Origin: CAMLOF01 sp041913045
GTDB lineage: Bacteria > Pseudomonadota > Gammaproteobacteria > Burkholderiales > Burkholderiaceae_C
Direction of reading: 5' to 3'
NCBI GenBank assembly: GCA_041913045.1
Contig: JAYSGB010000023.1
Location: forward strand, 1 to 63,878
DNA length: 63,878 bases
The notes under the pieces are model-generated. The model did no database searches and was not told the origin of the DNA. It saw nothing but the letters and a program-made list of their open reading frames with translations. Both the position numbers and the translations under genes were made by a program. Shown here piece after piece: positions 34,727-42,351 of this stretch. The number at the start of each line of letters is the position of its first letter. The first letter of the stretch is position 1.

Positions 34727-36440
34727 ACTTCACGAGTTTGAACGTCCAGACGGAGCCGCCCTGCTCCAGGAAGTTGACCTTCTTGGCCACTTCACCGCCC
34801 CACAGCGGTACGGCGCCGCCCCAGCCGGAAACCACGCTCACGTACTGCTCGCCGTCCTGCTTCCAGGTGATGGGAGGCGCCACGATGCCGGAGCCAGTCT
34901 GGAACTGCCAGACGACCTTGCCCGTCTTGGCGTTGGCGGCCTTGAGGTAGCCTTCAGGCGTGCCCCAGAACACCAGGTCGTCTGTCGTCAGCACGCCACC
35001 CCACAGCGGCGCGCTGTTCTTCACTTCCCATTCGATCTTGCCGGTCTTGGGGTTGATCGCGCGCAAGGCGCCAATGTAGTCGTCGTACAGCGGCTTGATG
35101 GTGAAGCCTGCGCCCAGGTAGGCTGCGCCTTTCTTGTACGTGACAGGCTCGTTCCAGATCTCCATGCCCCACTCGTTGGATGGCACGTAGAACAGCCCCG
35201 TTTTCGGGCTGTAGGCCATGGGCATCTGGTTCTTGCCACCCAGGAAGCTGGGTGCCGAGAACACCACCTTGCCCTTCTTGCCATCGGCTTCGGCGGTGGG
35301 GTCGCCGGGGCGGCCGTCTTCCGTGAAGTTCGGGCGGCCTGTCTTGATGTCGATGCCGTTGGCCCAGGTGGTCTTGGTCACGAACGGGAAGGCGTTCTGC
35401 AGTTTGCCGTTTTCGGCGTCAATCACATAGAAGTAGCCGTTACGGTCGGCCTTGCCGCCCATGCGCTTGCCGTCCATGTCGAAGGTGACGAACTCGTTCA
35501 CACCGTCAAAGTCCCAGCCGTCGTTGGGCGTGGTCTGGTAGTGCCACTTGATCTGGCCGGACTTCACGTCAATGGCCACGGTGGAGGCGGAATACAGGTT
35601 GTCACCCTTGCGCAGGTGGCTGTTCCACGGGCCGGGGTTGCCGGTGCCGAAGTAAGCCAGACCGGTCTTGGGGTCGTAGGTGCCGCCCAGCCAGGTGGCC
35701 GCGCCGCCCGTCTTCCACATTTCGCCCGGCCAGGAGGCGTTGGTGGTGCCGGTCACGCCGTTTTCCTTGCCGTCCTTGTAGCCCATGTGGCCTTCCACCA
35801 CGGGGCGGGTCCACACCATCTTGCCGGTCTTGGGGTCGCGCGCTTCCACGCGGCCCACCACGCCGAATTCACCGCCAGACACGCCGGTGAGCAGCAGGCC
35901 TTCGGCAATGAGCGGCGCCGCCGTGTAGCTGTAGCCAGCGGCGTAGTCGTCGATCTTCTCGCGCCACACGACGCGGCCGGTCTCCTGGTCCAGTGCCACG
36001 AGCTGGGCGTCCAGCGTGCCGAAGATCACCAGGTTGTCGTAAAGGGCGGCGCCGCGGTTGACCACGTCGCAGCAGGGCATGATGCCTTCGGGCAGGCGGT
36101 GTTCGTACTTCCACAGCTTCTTGCCGGTCTTGGCGTCCACCGCGAACAGGCGCGAATACGACGCGGTGACGAACATCTTGCCGTTGTGCACCAGCGGCTG
36201 CGACTGCTGGCCGCGCTGCTTTTCACCGCCAAACGACATGGACCACGCTGGCACCAGACGCGAGACGGTCTTGGTGTTCACGTCCTTCAGCGGCGAGTGG
36301 CGCTGTCCTTCAGGGCCGAGGCCGGAAATCAGCACGTCACCCGTGCTCTTGGCGTCGTTGACGATCATGGCGTCGGTCACCTGGGCGCCAGCTTGCGCGG
36401 CGGCCATCATGACCAAGATGCTCAGTAGTTTGCGTTTCAC
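34725..36440 (-). CDS. pedH: PQQ-dependent alcohol dehydrogenase, lanthanide-type (PedH-like)
   Basis: A 571-residue periplasmic quinoprotein with signal peptide VKRKLLSILVMMAAAQAGAQ. The adjacent-Cys disulfide is C123-C124 (GIMPCCDVVNRG), and the propeller repeats (AVDAKTGKKLW, ALDQETGRVVW, RDPKTGKMVW) are clear. Likely metal ligands are Glu191, Asn268 and catalytic Asp310, and Asp312 gives the D-x-D of GWDFDGVNE. An Asp two residues after the catalytic Asp marks lanthanide-dependent enzymes (XoxF, PedH), where calcium enzymes have Ala or Ser. It oxidises primary alcohols and aldehydes, passing electrons to cytochrome c. The GTG at 36440 has AGGAG 8 nt upstream. A sigma54 promoter lies 95 bp upstream. 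Confidence 0.93.
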   Translation of the reverse strand: MKRKLLSILVMMAAAQAGAQVTDAMIVNDAKSTGDVLISGLGPEGQRHSPLKDVNTKTVSRLVPAWSMSFGGEKQRGQQSQPLVHNGKMFVTASYSRLFAVDAKTGKKLWKYEHRLPEGIMPCCDVVNRGAALYDNLVIFGTLDAQLVALDQETGRVVWREKIDDYAAGYSYTAAPLIAEGLLLTGVSGGEFGVVGRVEARDPKTGKMVWTRPVVEGHMGYKDGKENGVTGTTNASWPGEMWKTGGAATWLGGTYDPKTGLAYFGTGNPGPWNSHLRKGDNLYSASTVAIDVKSGQIKWHYQTTPNDGWDFDGVNEFVTFDMDGKRMGGKADRNGYFYVIDAENGKLQNAFPFVTKTTWANGIDIKTGRPNFTEDGRPGDPTAEADGKKGKVVFSAPSFLGGKNQMPMAYSPKTGLFYVPSNEWGMEIWNEPVTYKKGAAYLGAGFTIKPLYDDYIGALRAINPKTGKIEWEVKNSAPLWGGVLTTDDLVFWGTPEGYLKAANAKTGKVVWQFQTGSGIVAPPITWKQDGEQYVSVVSGWGGAVPLWGGEVAKKVNFLEQGGSVWTFKLVK

Positions 36441-36534
36441 GTTGGGTCTCCTGCTCGTTCCTAGGTTATGGACATGCCACGCGGGTGCTGCGGGCTGATC
36501 GGGCCTGCACCTCGGGTGTGGCCGTACCTGGTTG

Positions 36535-36550
36535 GGCAACTTCCATGCCA
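36535..36550 (-). promoter_or_regulatory. Sigma54 (-24/-12) promoter of the quinoprotein dehydrogenase gene
   Basis: On the minus strand TGGCATGGAAGTTGCC matches TGGCACG-N4-TTGCW with one mismatch in the -24 element and one in the last base. It lies 95 bp upstream of the GTG start. Confidence 0.82.
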
Positions 36551-36592
36551 ATGGCCCCTGGCACGCAACAGTGTTCAAGGAGTGTTCAACAC

Positions 36593-36609
36593 TGTTCAAT
36601 ATTGGGACA
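36593..36609. promoter_or_regulatory. Putative activator-binding sites (UAS) upstream of the dehydrogenase promoter
   Basis: TGTTCAATATTGGGACA matches the element before the cytochrome promoter (TGTTC-N4-TTG-GRACA) and begins 42 bp upstream of the -24 element. Two more TGTTCAA copies stand beside it (36572-36578 and 36583-36589), and AGTGTTCAACACT (36581-36593) is a perfect palindrome around a central C. Several bound activator dimers are plausible. Confidence 0.6.
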
Positions 36610-36627
36610 GGCGCGTGTTGGCGCGGA

Positions 36628-37617
36628 TCACCTTTGCAACACTTTGCGTTCGCGAGCCGGGTACATCTGTGTCAGGGTGCGATGCCACTCGGCGGGCTGG
36701 GCGGCCCAGTCGCGGTACTCGTGCGGCAGGGGCTCGTGCAGTACCTCGTTGAGGTCGGCGCCCGCCTGCGCGCGCTGCTGCATCCACCGGTCTGCCCAGC
36801 GCAGCCACGCCAGCGTCTGGTTGATGCCGCGCAGCCCCTCATGCACCGGGCCGTGGCTGGGCACCACGGTGCGGAACTGCCCCTGGGCATGCCACTGCTG
36901 CAGTGTTTGCAAGGCTGCGTCCCAGCGGCTGAAGTCTGCGTGCGGTGTGGTGGGGGCACGGTCGGCAAACACCAGCCCGCCCGCGAACAACACACCGGTG
37001 CGGTGGTCGATCAGCACCAGATCGTCGCCCGTGTGGCCTTGCAAGCGCCGCAATTCCAGTTCGTGTGCACCCAGGCGCCAGCGCCACTCGCGGGCCTCGT
37101 GCGTGGCGGGCCGGGGTTCGGTGCCCTTCATCCAATCGCCGCACAGGCGGTAGAGGTTGTCGGCGTAGGCCGCGCCTTCTGTACGCATGCCTGCCATGGT
37201 GCCGGGCAGCGCGCTCACAGGCACGTCGGCCCAGGCCTGGTTGCCAAAGAAGTAGTCCGGGTGCAGGTTGAGGTTGAAAACCTTGCGCACGGGCTGGTGG
37301 GTGACGCGTTCGATGGCCCGGCGCTGCTGCTCGCCATAGAGCCGCGACGGGCCGGTGTTGATCACAACGACGCCCTCGGCCGTGACGATGAATGCCGTGT
37401 TGATGATGTTGCAGCCGTTGGCTGGCAGGAAGTCGTCCACCGCGCCTTCAATCACCCAGGTGCCTTCGGCAATCTGCCGGGGCCGCAGACCGTAGTCGAG
37501 GTTGCCCAGCGAAGGCTGGCTGGCCGGCGTGTCTGGCGCGGCAACAGGCCCGACCTGGGCCAGGCATGCGGGCCCCGCCAGCGCGAGCAGCAGCGTCAGT
37601 TTGGCGGTGCGGCTCAT
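36628..37617 (-). CDS. Quinoprotein relay system metallo-beta-lactamase-fold protein
   Basis: A 329-residue exported protein with signal peptide TAKLTLLLALAGPACLA. The fold is evident from NTAFIVTAEGVVVINTGPSR, FNLNLHPDYFFGNQAW, LQGHTGDDLVLID and VVPSHGPVHEGL. The first metal motif HxHxDH is replaced by HPDYFFGN, so it is not a standard hydrolase site. SoxH-related proteins of this type co-occur with PQQ dehydrogenases. It is last in the five-gene operon driven from 41539-41554 and overlaps the SoxYZ-like gene by ATGA. Confidence 0.85.
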   Translation of the reverse strand: MSRTAKLTLLLALAGPACLAQVGPVAAPDTPASQPSLGNLDYGLRPRQIAEGTWVIEGAVDDFLPANGCNIINTAFIVTAEGVVVINTGPSRLYGEQQRRAIERVTHQPVRKVFNLNLHPDYFFGNQAWADVPVSALPGTMAGMRTEGAAYADNLYRLCGDWMKGTEPRPATHEAREWRWRLGAHELELRRLQGHTGDDLVLIDHRTGVLFAGGLVFADRAPTTPHADFSRWDAALQTLQQWHAQGQFRTVVPSHGPVHEGLRGINQTLAWLRWADRWMQQRAQAGADLNEVLHEPLPHEYRDWAAQPAEWHRTLTQMYPARERKVLQR

Positions 37618-38432
37618 GACTGGAGCACCTCGTCAATCCGCAGGCCGTTGTTGTCGCGGCCCTGCAGGCGCCAAGGCGCCTGGGACTGCATGGGCAACTC
37701 GAAGGTCAGCAACGGGTTTTCCGACACGGGCTCATGCAGCCCCAGCCGCCACAGTGGTGTGCCGGTGGCGTCGTGCAGGGCCAGCGTCTCCAGGTAAAAG
37801 GCCGGTATACCCGCTACCAACCCGGTATCCATGGGGTGCATGACGCGCAGGCGCAAGCGGCGGCTGCCGTCAATGACGTTGAGGAAGAACCGCGCCTGCA
37901 CCTGGCCCAGCGTGCGGCTCCAGGAACCGTCGGAGCGGGTCTGGCCGGGCACCGTGCAACCGCCGCCAGAAGCCTGCACCCAGGTCTGCCCCACATGCCA
38001 GCGGCCGTCGCGGGTGCGCACCAAGGCCCGCAGCGGCGAAGCCTGCTCCAGCTTGAAGCGAAACGCCAGCACCGGCAGGCTGCCCAGGGGTTCAAAGGTC
38101 AGGATGTGCCGCACAGGGTTGCGGTCGGCCACCAGTTCAATGCGGTCGATGCCCCCGCCCTGCCCAGCCACCGCGCGTGCGTCCAGCCACACAGGTACAT
38201 TCATGGCGTCATCGGCAAACGCGGGGCCGCGTACCTGCACCTCCGGCGCAAAGCGCAACGGCTCACCGCCGGTGAACGCGCGGCGTATGTCGGGCCACTG
38301 CATGGACCCCAGCGGGTCGCCGCCGGTGTGGTCCACCCCGCCCTGCGCCCAGGACCGGCAAGAGAGGCTCAACCCACCAGCCAGAGCGGCACGCAGACCC
38401 AGGCGGCGCGTGTATGTCGGCTCCTTACCCAT
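37614..38432 (-). CDS. Quinoprotein dehydrogenase-associated SoxYZ-like carrier protein
   Basis: A 272-residue exported protein. An N-terminal SoxY-like half ends in WVQASGGGCTVPGQT, where the Cys corresponds to the SoxY carrier cysteine, and a SoxZ-like half follows (ARFFLNVIDGSRRLRLRVMH, PLLTFELPM). The N-terminal TRRLGLRAALAGGLSLSC region is an export signal. Such fused SoxYZ relatives are found with PQQ dehydrogenases rather than with sulfur oxidation genes; none of the other Sox genes is in this window. Its role, perhaps carrying an intermediate between the metallo-beta-lactamase-fold proteins and the dehydrogenase, is unproven. Confidence 0.85.
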   Translation of the reverse strand: MGKEPTYTRRLGLRAALAGGLSLSCRSWAQGGVDHTGGDPLGSMQWPDIRRAFTGGEPLRFAPEVQVRGPAFADDAMNVPVWLDARAVAGQGGGIDRIELVADRNPVRHILTFEPLGSLPVLAFRFKLEQASPLRALVRTRDGRWHVGQTWVQASGGGCTVPGQTRSDGSWSRTLGQVQARFFLNVIDGSRRLRLRVMHPMDTGLVAGIPAFYLETLALHDATGTPLWRLGLHEPVSENPLLTFELPMQSQAPWRLQGRDNNGLRIDEVLQS

Positions 38433-38444
38433 ATACCTGCCCTT

Positions 38445-39275
38445 TCAAGCGGCGCCGCGCTGCTTCATCCAGCCGCGCTGCGGGTCGTAGCCCCACAGGG
38501 CCAGCCAGAAGAATGCGATGGCGCAGGCCAGCACCACCAGCGTGGCCTGCCCGTTGAACAGCCCGACCGAAGCGAACCGTATGGCCTCCACGGCGTGCGT
38601 GAAGGGGTTGAAGTCGGCCAGCTGGCGCAGCCACAGGGCGCCCGCTTCCTCGAACTTCCACAGTGGGTACAGCGCCGAGCTGATGAAGAACATGGGGAAG
38701 ATGACGAAGTTCATGGTGCCCGCGAAGTTCTCCAACTGCCGCACGTACACCGAAAGCACCAGCCCCAGCGCCGCCAGCATGAGCGCAGCCAGGAACATGG
38801 CCAGCACCATGCCGGGCAATGCGGCCAGCGGCACCTCCACCCCAAACGCCCAGGCCAGCAGCAGAAAGGCCAGCATCTGCAGCAACGACAGGCAAACACT
38901 GCCCAGCAGCTTGAACCCGAGCAGCACGCCCCGTGGCCAGGGCGCGGTGAGCAGCAGGCGCATCACGCCCATTTCGCGGTCGTACACCATGGACAGCGAA
39001 CTCTGCATGCCATTGAACAGCGCCACCATGCCCAGCAAGCCGGGCAGGATGTAAACCGGGTATTCCACGTAGGTTTCGTAAGGCGGCACGATGGACACGC
39101 CAAATACGTTGTGGAAGCCTGCCGTGAACACCACGAACCACAGCAACGGCCTGACCAACGCCGACCCCAGGCGCGACGGCTGCCGCACGAAACGCTGGAG
39201 TTCGCGTCCCACCACGGCACGCAAAGCCCGTGCTGCGCCCAACAAGCCCGGCAAACCTGCTATCTGCTTTTGCAT
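38445..39275 (-). CDS. ABC-2 type transporter permease, PQQ-associated
   Basis: A 276-residue membrane protein with about six hydrophobic segments and the ABC-2 features RELQRFVRQPSRLGSALVRP, GMQSSLSMVYDREMGVMRLL and FPMFFISSALYPLW. It pairs with the ATPase encoded divergently at 41593 and resembles the exporter permease of the ped/exa alcohol-oxidation clusters. The exported substrate is not known. It overlaps the upstream binding-protein gene by 16 bp. Confidence 0.88.
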   Translation of the reverse strand: MQKQIAGLPGLLGAARALRAVVGRELQRFVRQPSRLGSALVRPLLWFVVFTAGFHNVFGVSIVPPYETYVEYPVYILPGLLGMVALFNGMQSSLSMVYDREMGVMRLLLTAPWPRGVLLGFKLLGSVCLSLLQMLAFLLLAWAFGVEVPLAALPGMVLAMFLAALMLAALGLVLSVYVRQLENFAGTMNFVIFPMFFISSALYPLWKFEEAGALWLRQLADFNPFTHAVEAIRFASVGLFNGQATLVVLACAIAFFWLALWGYDPQRGWMKQRGAA

Positions 39276-40477
39276 GGGCTCTCCTTTTCGTCCACGCCCA
39301 GCGTGTCCAGCACTTCGGTGGGGTGCAGCACGCCGTCCATCGGGGCCAGCCCCACCACGCCGTCACCATGGCTCAGGAACACGGGCTGGCGCAACTGGCC
39401 ATCCCAGGCCCTGAAGCTCAGCACCCGGCCCTTGAAGCCGTCCAGCGTGATGTCGCCACCGCGCAGTGCTGCCAGATGCTCGGCGGCACTGCCCTTGGGG
39501 CGCTGCACCAGCGCTGCAGCAATGGCGCGCCCGGCCATCCAGGCAGCCCAGTCCTGCCCCACCATGCGGGCATGGGCTTGCCGCCCGAAGCGCCGCGTCA
39601 ACTGCGGCGCGCCATAGCGCTCCCACTGTGGGTGCCAGGCCAGCGCGCTCAAGCCACTTGCACCCACCACCGGGCGCGGCTGGTTGGTGGCATAGGGCAC
39701 GGTGCGGGCAAATTCGCCGTCTGCGTCCAGCACCACCACCACGTCGTGCTGGCGGTCGCTGGTCAGCAGGCGCACGTTGCCCAGGTCGCGCTGGCGTGGG
39801 TCACCGCTCAGGGCAAAGTCCCGTTGCGCCACCAGCTTCACCCCAAACCGCTTGGCAGAACGCTCAAAGGCCGTGCGCCAGGCGGCGTCGGCGTTGCTGC
39901 TGCCGTTGAGCACCAGCGCCTGCGTCCAGCGCTGTGCGGCCAGGTACTGCGCCAGGGCGTCGCTCAGCATGGCCCGGCTGGGGTAGGTGTGCAGCAGCTG
40001 CCGGGCGCAGCCCTGGGCGCGCAGGGTGTCGTCGTCGCTGCTGGCGTTGAACACCACCACGTCGCCCAACGTAGCGGTGCCCTGGGCCGCCAGGGCCTGC
40101 AACAGCGGGGCAGGCAAGTCGCTCACCAGGTAACGCACCCGCTGCGCCTTCATTTGCGCAAGCGCGGCGGGCAGGTCCTTGGCCTCGCGCACGCGCAGTT
40201 CGCTCACCTGCATCTGCAGGCCCAGGGTGCCCAGTTCGTAGGCAGAATCCGCCGCCGCCAGCTTCACACCCTCCACGGCGCGCGACACGGGGTGCCCCGG
40301 GTAGGCCCGCTCCACCCTGCGCGGGGCGTAGCGCGGGTCGCCGTCCAGCGAAATCACGCCCACGGTCACCGCCTGGGCCTGGGTTTGCGCCAGGGTGTGC
40401 AACGGTGCGGCGGCCAGTACCCAGCCCAGCGCCAATGCGGCCCCGGCCAGCGTCTGCAGCAAGCTGCGGCCGGTCAT
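39260..40477 (-). CDS. PQQ-dependent catabolism-associated binding protein (branched-chain amino acid binding fold)
   Basis: A 405-residue exported protein with signal peptide SLLQTLAGAALALGWVLAAA and a type I periplasmic binding fold (VTVGVISLDGDPRYAPRRVE, LSDALAQYLAAQRWTQALVL). Proteins like this occur beside PQQ alcohol dehydrogenases together with an ABC-2 transporter and a beta-propeller protein. Being linked to an export-type rather than import-type permease is odd for a binding protein, so it may sense or escort a compound rather than feed uptake. It overlaps the propeller gene by ATGA. Confidence 0.83.
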   Translation of the reverse strand: MTGRSLLQTLAGAALALGWVLAAAPLHTLAQTQAQAVTVGVISLDGDPRYAPRRVERAYPGHPVSRAVEGVKLAAADSAYELGTLGLQMQVSELRVREAKDLPAALAQMKAQRVRYLVSDLPAPLLQALAAQGTATLGDVVVFNASSDDDTLRAQGCARQLLHTYPSRAMLSDALAQYLAAQRWTQALVLNGSSNADAAWRTAFERSAKRFGVKLVAQRDFALSGDPRQRDLGNVRLLTSDRQHDVVVVLDADGEFARTVPYATNQPRPVVGASGLSALAWHPQWERYGAPQLTRRFGRQAHARMVGQDWAAWMAGRAIAAALVQRPKGSAAEHLAALRGGDITLDGFKGRVLSFRAWDGQLRQPVFLSHGDGVVGLAPMDGVLHPTEVLDTLGVDEKESPCKSR

Positions 40478-41472
40478 GGCGACACGAGCACCGAATGCGG
40501 CACCCGGCCAGCTGGCACACTGCGCACGGCCTTGGCCTTGTCACCGGAAACATCCACCACCGTCATGTCGTCAGACAGGCCGTTCACCACGTACATCGTC
40601 TTGCCTGTCGGGTCCAGGTCCACACCCCAGGCACGCTTGCCCGCCAGCACCAGTTGCCGCACCTTGCGCGTGGCCACGTCCACCTGCGCCACATGGTTTG
40701 CCCGGCCAAGGCCCACCCACACGGTCTTGCCGTCCTTGGCCAGCACCATGCCCACGGGCATGATGTCCGACGCCCGCATGCCCGGCACCTTGAAGACGAT
40801 GGTTTCCTTCACGGCCTGGGTTTTCAGGTCGATCACGCTGACCGAACTGCTCAGCTCGTTGCTCACCCAAATCTCGTCCTGCCCCACCGCCACAAAGCGC
40901 CGGGGGCGCTTGCCCACCTTGATGTCCTTGACCACCTTGCGCGCCGTCAGGTCCACCACGTGAACCAGGCTGCCCACCTCGGAAGTGACGTAGGCCAGCT
41001 TGTTGTCGGGGGTGACGTAAACGCCTTCCGGCTCGCCTGCCGTGGGCACCGAGAACAGGCGCTTGCCGCTTCTCATGTCATAGGCGGCCATCACGTTCTC
41101 TTCCTCGATGGAGACGTAAATCACCCCCTGGTCGCTGGAGAAGCCGAAAATCTCGGGGCTGTCGCCCAGGCCCATGCGGCCGACCATCTTGCGCGTGCGC
41201 AGGTCCACCACACCCAGCTCGTTGCTGTTGCCGCAGCACACGTACAGGGTCTTGCCGTCGCGGCTGAATTCCATGTGTCGCGGGCGTTCGCACACATCGA
41301 TCTCGCCCAGGCGTTTGCCCTGCGTGTCGAACATGTAGATGCGGTTGTCCTTCTCGCTGGTGACGTAGAGTTCCGATGCCCCAGCCGCCTGTGCGGACCA
41401 CAGCAACCCGCTGGCGAGTGCGAGTGCCCCAATGGCAAGGCGATGGTGCGGCTTGCGACGATGAATGTTCAT
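40474..41472 (-). CDS. PQQ-dependent catabolism-associated beta-propeller protein (YVTN repeats)
   Basis: A 332-residue exported seven-blade-type propeller. The signal peptide is HRLAIGALALASGLLWSAQA, and YVTN-like repeats recur (ELYVTSEKDNRIYMFD, TLYVCCGNSNELGVVD, LAYVTSEVGSLVHVVD, TMYVVNGLSDDMTVVD). It is first in a five-gene operon of the PQQ island, with GAAGGAGA before its ATG at 41472 and a near-consensus sigma54 promoter 67 bp upstream. The function is unknown, but the family is specific to PQQ alcohol catabolism. Confidence 0.88.
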   Translation of the reverse strand: MNIHRRKPHHRLAIGALALASGLLWSAQAAGASELYVTSEKDNRIYMFDTQGKRLGEIDVCERPRHMEFSRDGKTLYVCCGNSNELGVVDLRTRKMVGRMGLGDSPEIFGFSSDQGVIYVSIEEENVMAAYDMRSGKRLFSVPTAGEPEGVYVTPDNKLAYVTSEVGSLVHVVDLTARKVVKDIKVGKRPRRFVAVGQDEIWVSNELSSSVSVIDLKTQAVKETIVFKVPGMRASDIMPVGMVLAKDGKTVWVGLGRANHVAQVDVATRKVRQLVLAGKRAWGVDLDPTGKTMYVVNGLSDDMTVVDVSGDKAKAVRSVPAGRVPHSVLVSP

Positions 41473-41538
41473 GGCAGTTGTCTCCTTCTTCGGTTTGGCG
41501 GTGCCGCTGGACGCGAACACCATGTCTGCCAACAACAG

Positions 41539-41554
41539 GGCAAAAACCGTGCCG
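41539..41554 (-). promoter_or_regulatory. Sigma54 (-24/-12) promoter of the beta-propeller/ABC/SoxYZ-like operon
   Basis: On the minus strand CGGCACGGTTTTTGCC matches TGGCACG-N4-TTGCW except at the first and last bases, the best -24 element in the window. It lies 67 bp upstream of the propeller ATG. No TGTTC-N7-GRACA element is visible at the expected distance. Confidence 0.8.
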
Positions 41555-41592
41555 GGCCTGTTGGAACGGAAATTGCGTACCCCTGCGGCACC

Positions 41593-42351
41593 ATGACCGA
41601 CACAGACCACCCCGGCCAGCTACCCCTGCAGGGCGGCGGCTTGCACAAGAGCTATGGCAGCAAAAAGGCGCTGGCGGGGGTGGACGTGCAGTTGAAGGCT
41701 GGGGAATTCCACGCCCTGCTCGGCCCCAACGGCGCGGGCAAGTCAACGCTGCTGCAACTGCTCACCGGCCTGTTCAACCCAGACCAGGGCAACATTCGCG
41801 TGATGGGGGAAGACCTGCGCCGCCACCCCGCCCGTGCGCTGGCACACATTGGCGTGGTCTTCCAGCAGCCAGCGCTGGACTTGAACCTGAGCATCGAGTC
41901 CAACCTGCTGTTCCATACCGACCTGCATGGCCTGCCCCGGGCACTGGCACGCCAGCGCATTGCCCAAGGCCTGCAACTGATGGGCCTGGACGCCGCCCCC
42001 CGCCAGCAGGCCGAAACCCTGTCTGGCGGCATGCGCCGCAAGGTGGAACTGGTGCGCGCCTGGCTGCACCGGCCCGCAGTGCTGCTGATGGACGAAGCCA
42101 CCGCCGGGCTGGACCCGGCCTCGCGCGTGCAGTTGCTGCAAAGCGTGAGCGCCCTGTGCAAACGCGAAGGCACGGCGGTGCTGTGGGCCACCCACTTGCT
42201 GGACGAAGCCGAAATGGCCGACAGCCTGACGCTGCTGGACAAGGGGCGTGTGCTGTTCAGCGGCAGCCATGCCGCCTTTGTGCAACAAGGCGGTGGCGGC
42301 GGGTTTCAGGACGTGGCGATGCGGATGCTGGGTGTGGCAGGTGCTGTTTAG
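41593..42351 (+). CDS. ABC-2 type transporter ATP-binding protein, PQQ-associated
   Basis: A 252-residue ATPase with Walker A GPNGAGKSTLLQLL near residues 43-56, signature LSGGMRRKVELVRAWL, Walker B VLLMDEATAGLDPASR and the H-loop in WATHLLDEAEMADSL. It is the likely partner of the ABC-2 permease encoded on the opposite strand at 38445. The ATG at 41593 follows a TGGAACG-N4-TTGCG sequence only 15 bp away, too close for a normal sigma54 leader, so how it is transcribed is unclear. Its last 4 bp overlap the convergent acetyltransferase gene. Confidence 0.9.
   Translation: MTDTDHPGQLPLQGGGLHKSYGSKKALAGVDVQLKAGEFHALLGPNGAGKSTLLQLLTGLFNPDQGNIRVMGEDLRRHPARALAHIGVVFQQPALDLNLSIESNLLFHTDLHGLPRALARQRIAQGLQLMGLDAAPRQQAETLSGGMRRKVELVRAWLHRPAVLLMDEATAGLDPASRVQLLQSVSALCKREGTAVLWATHLLDEAEMADSLTLLDKGRVLFSGSHAAFVQQGGGGGFQDVAMRMLGVAGAV

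Noticed and set aside
37734..39617. Very long plus-strand open frame opposite the SoxYZ-like and ABC permease genes
   Set aside because: His-, Gln- and Arg-rich translation without family motifs; it is the antisense shadow of well-supported minus-strand genes in high-GC DNA. Similar shadows at 1924-3144, 51057-53480 and 54239-55885 were dropped for the same reason.
41562..41577. Plus-strand TGGAACGGAAATTGCG as a sigma54 promoter for the ABC ATPase gene
   Set aside because: The match is good, but the predicted start would leave only about 5 nt before the ATG, so I do not call it; it may still matter if a later start codon is used.
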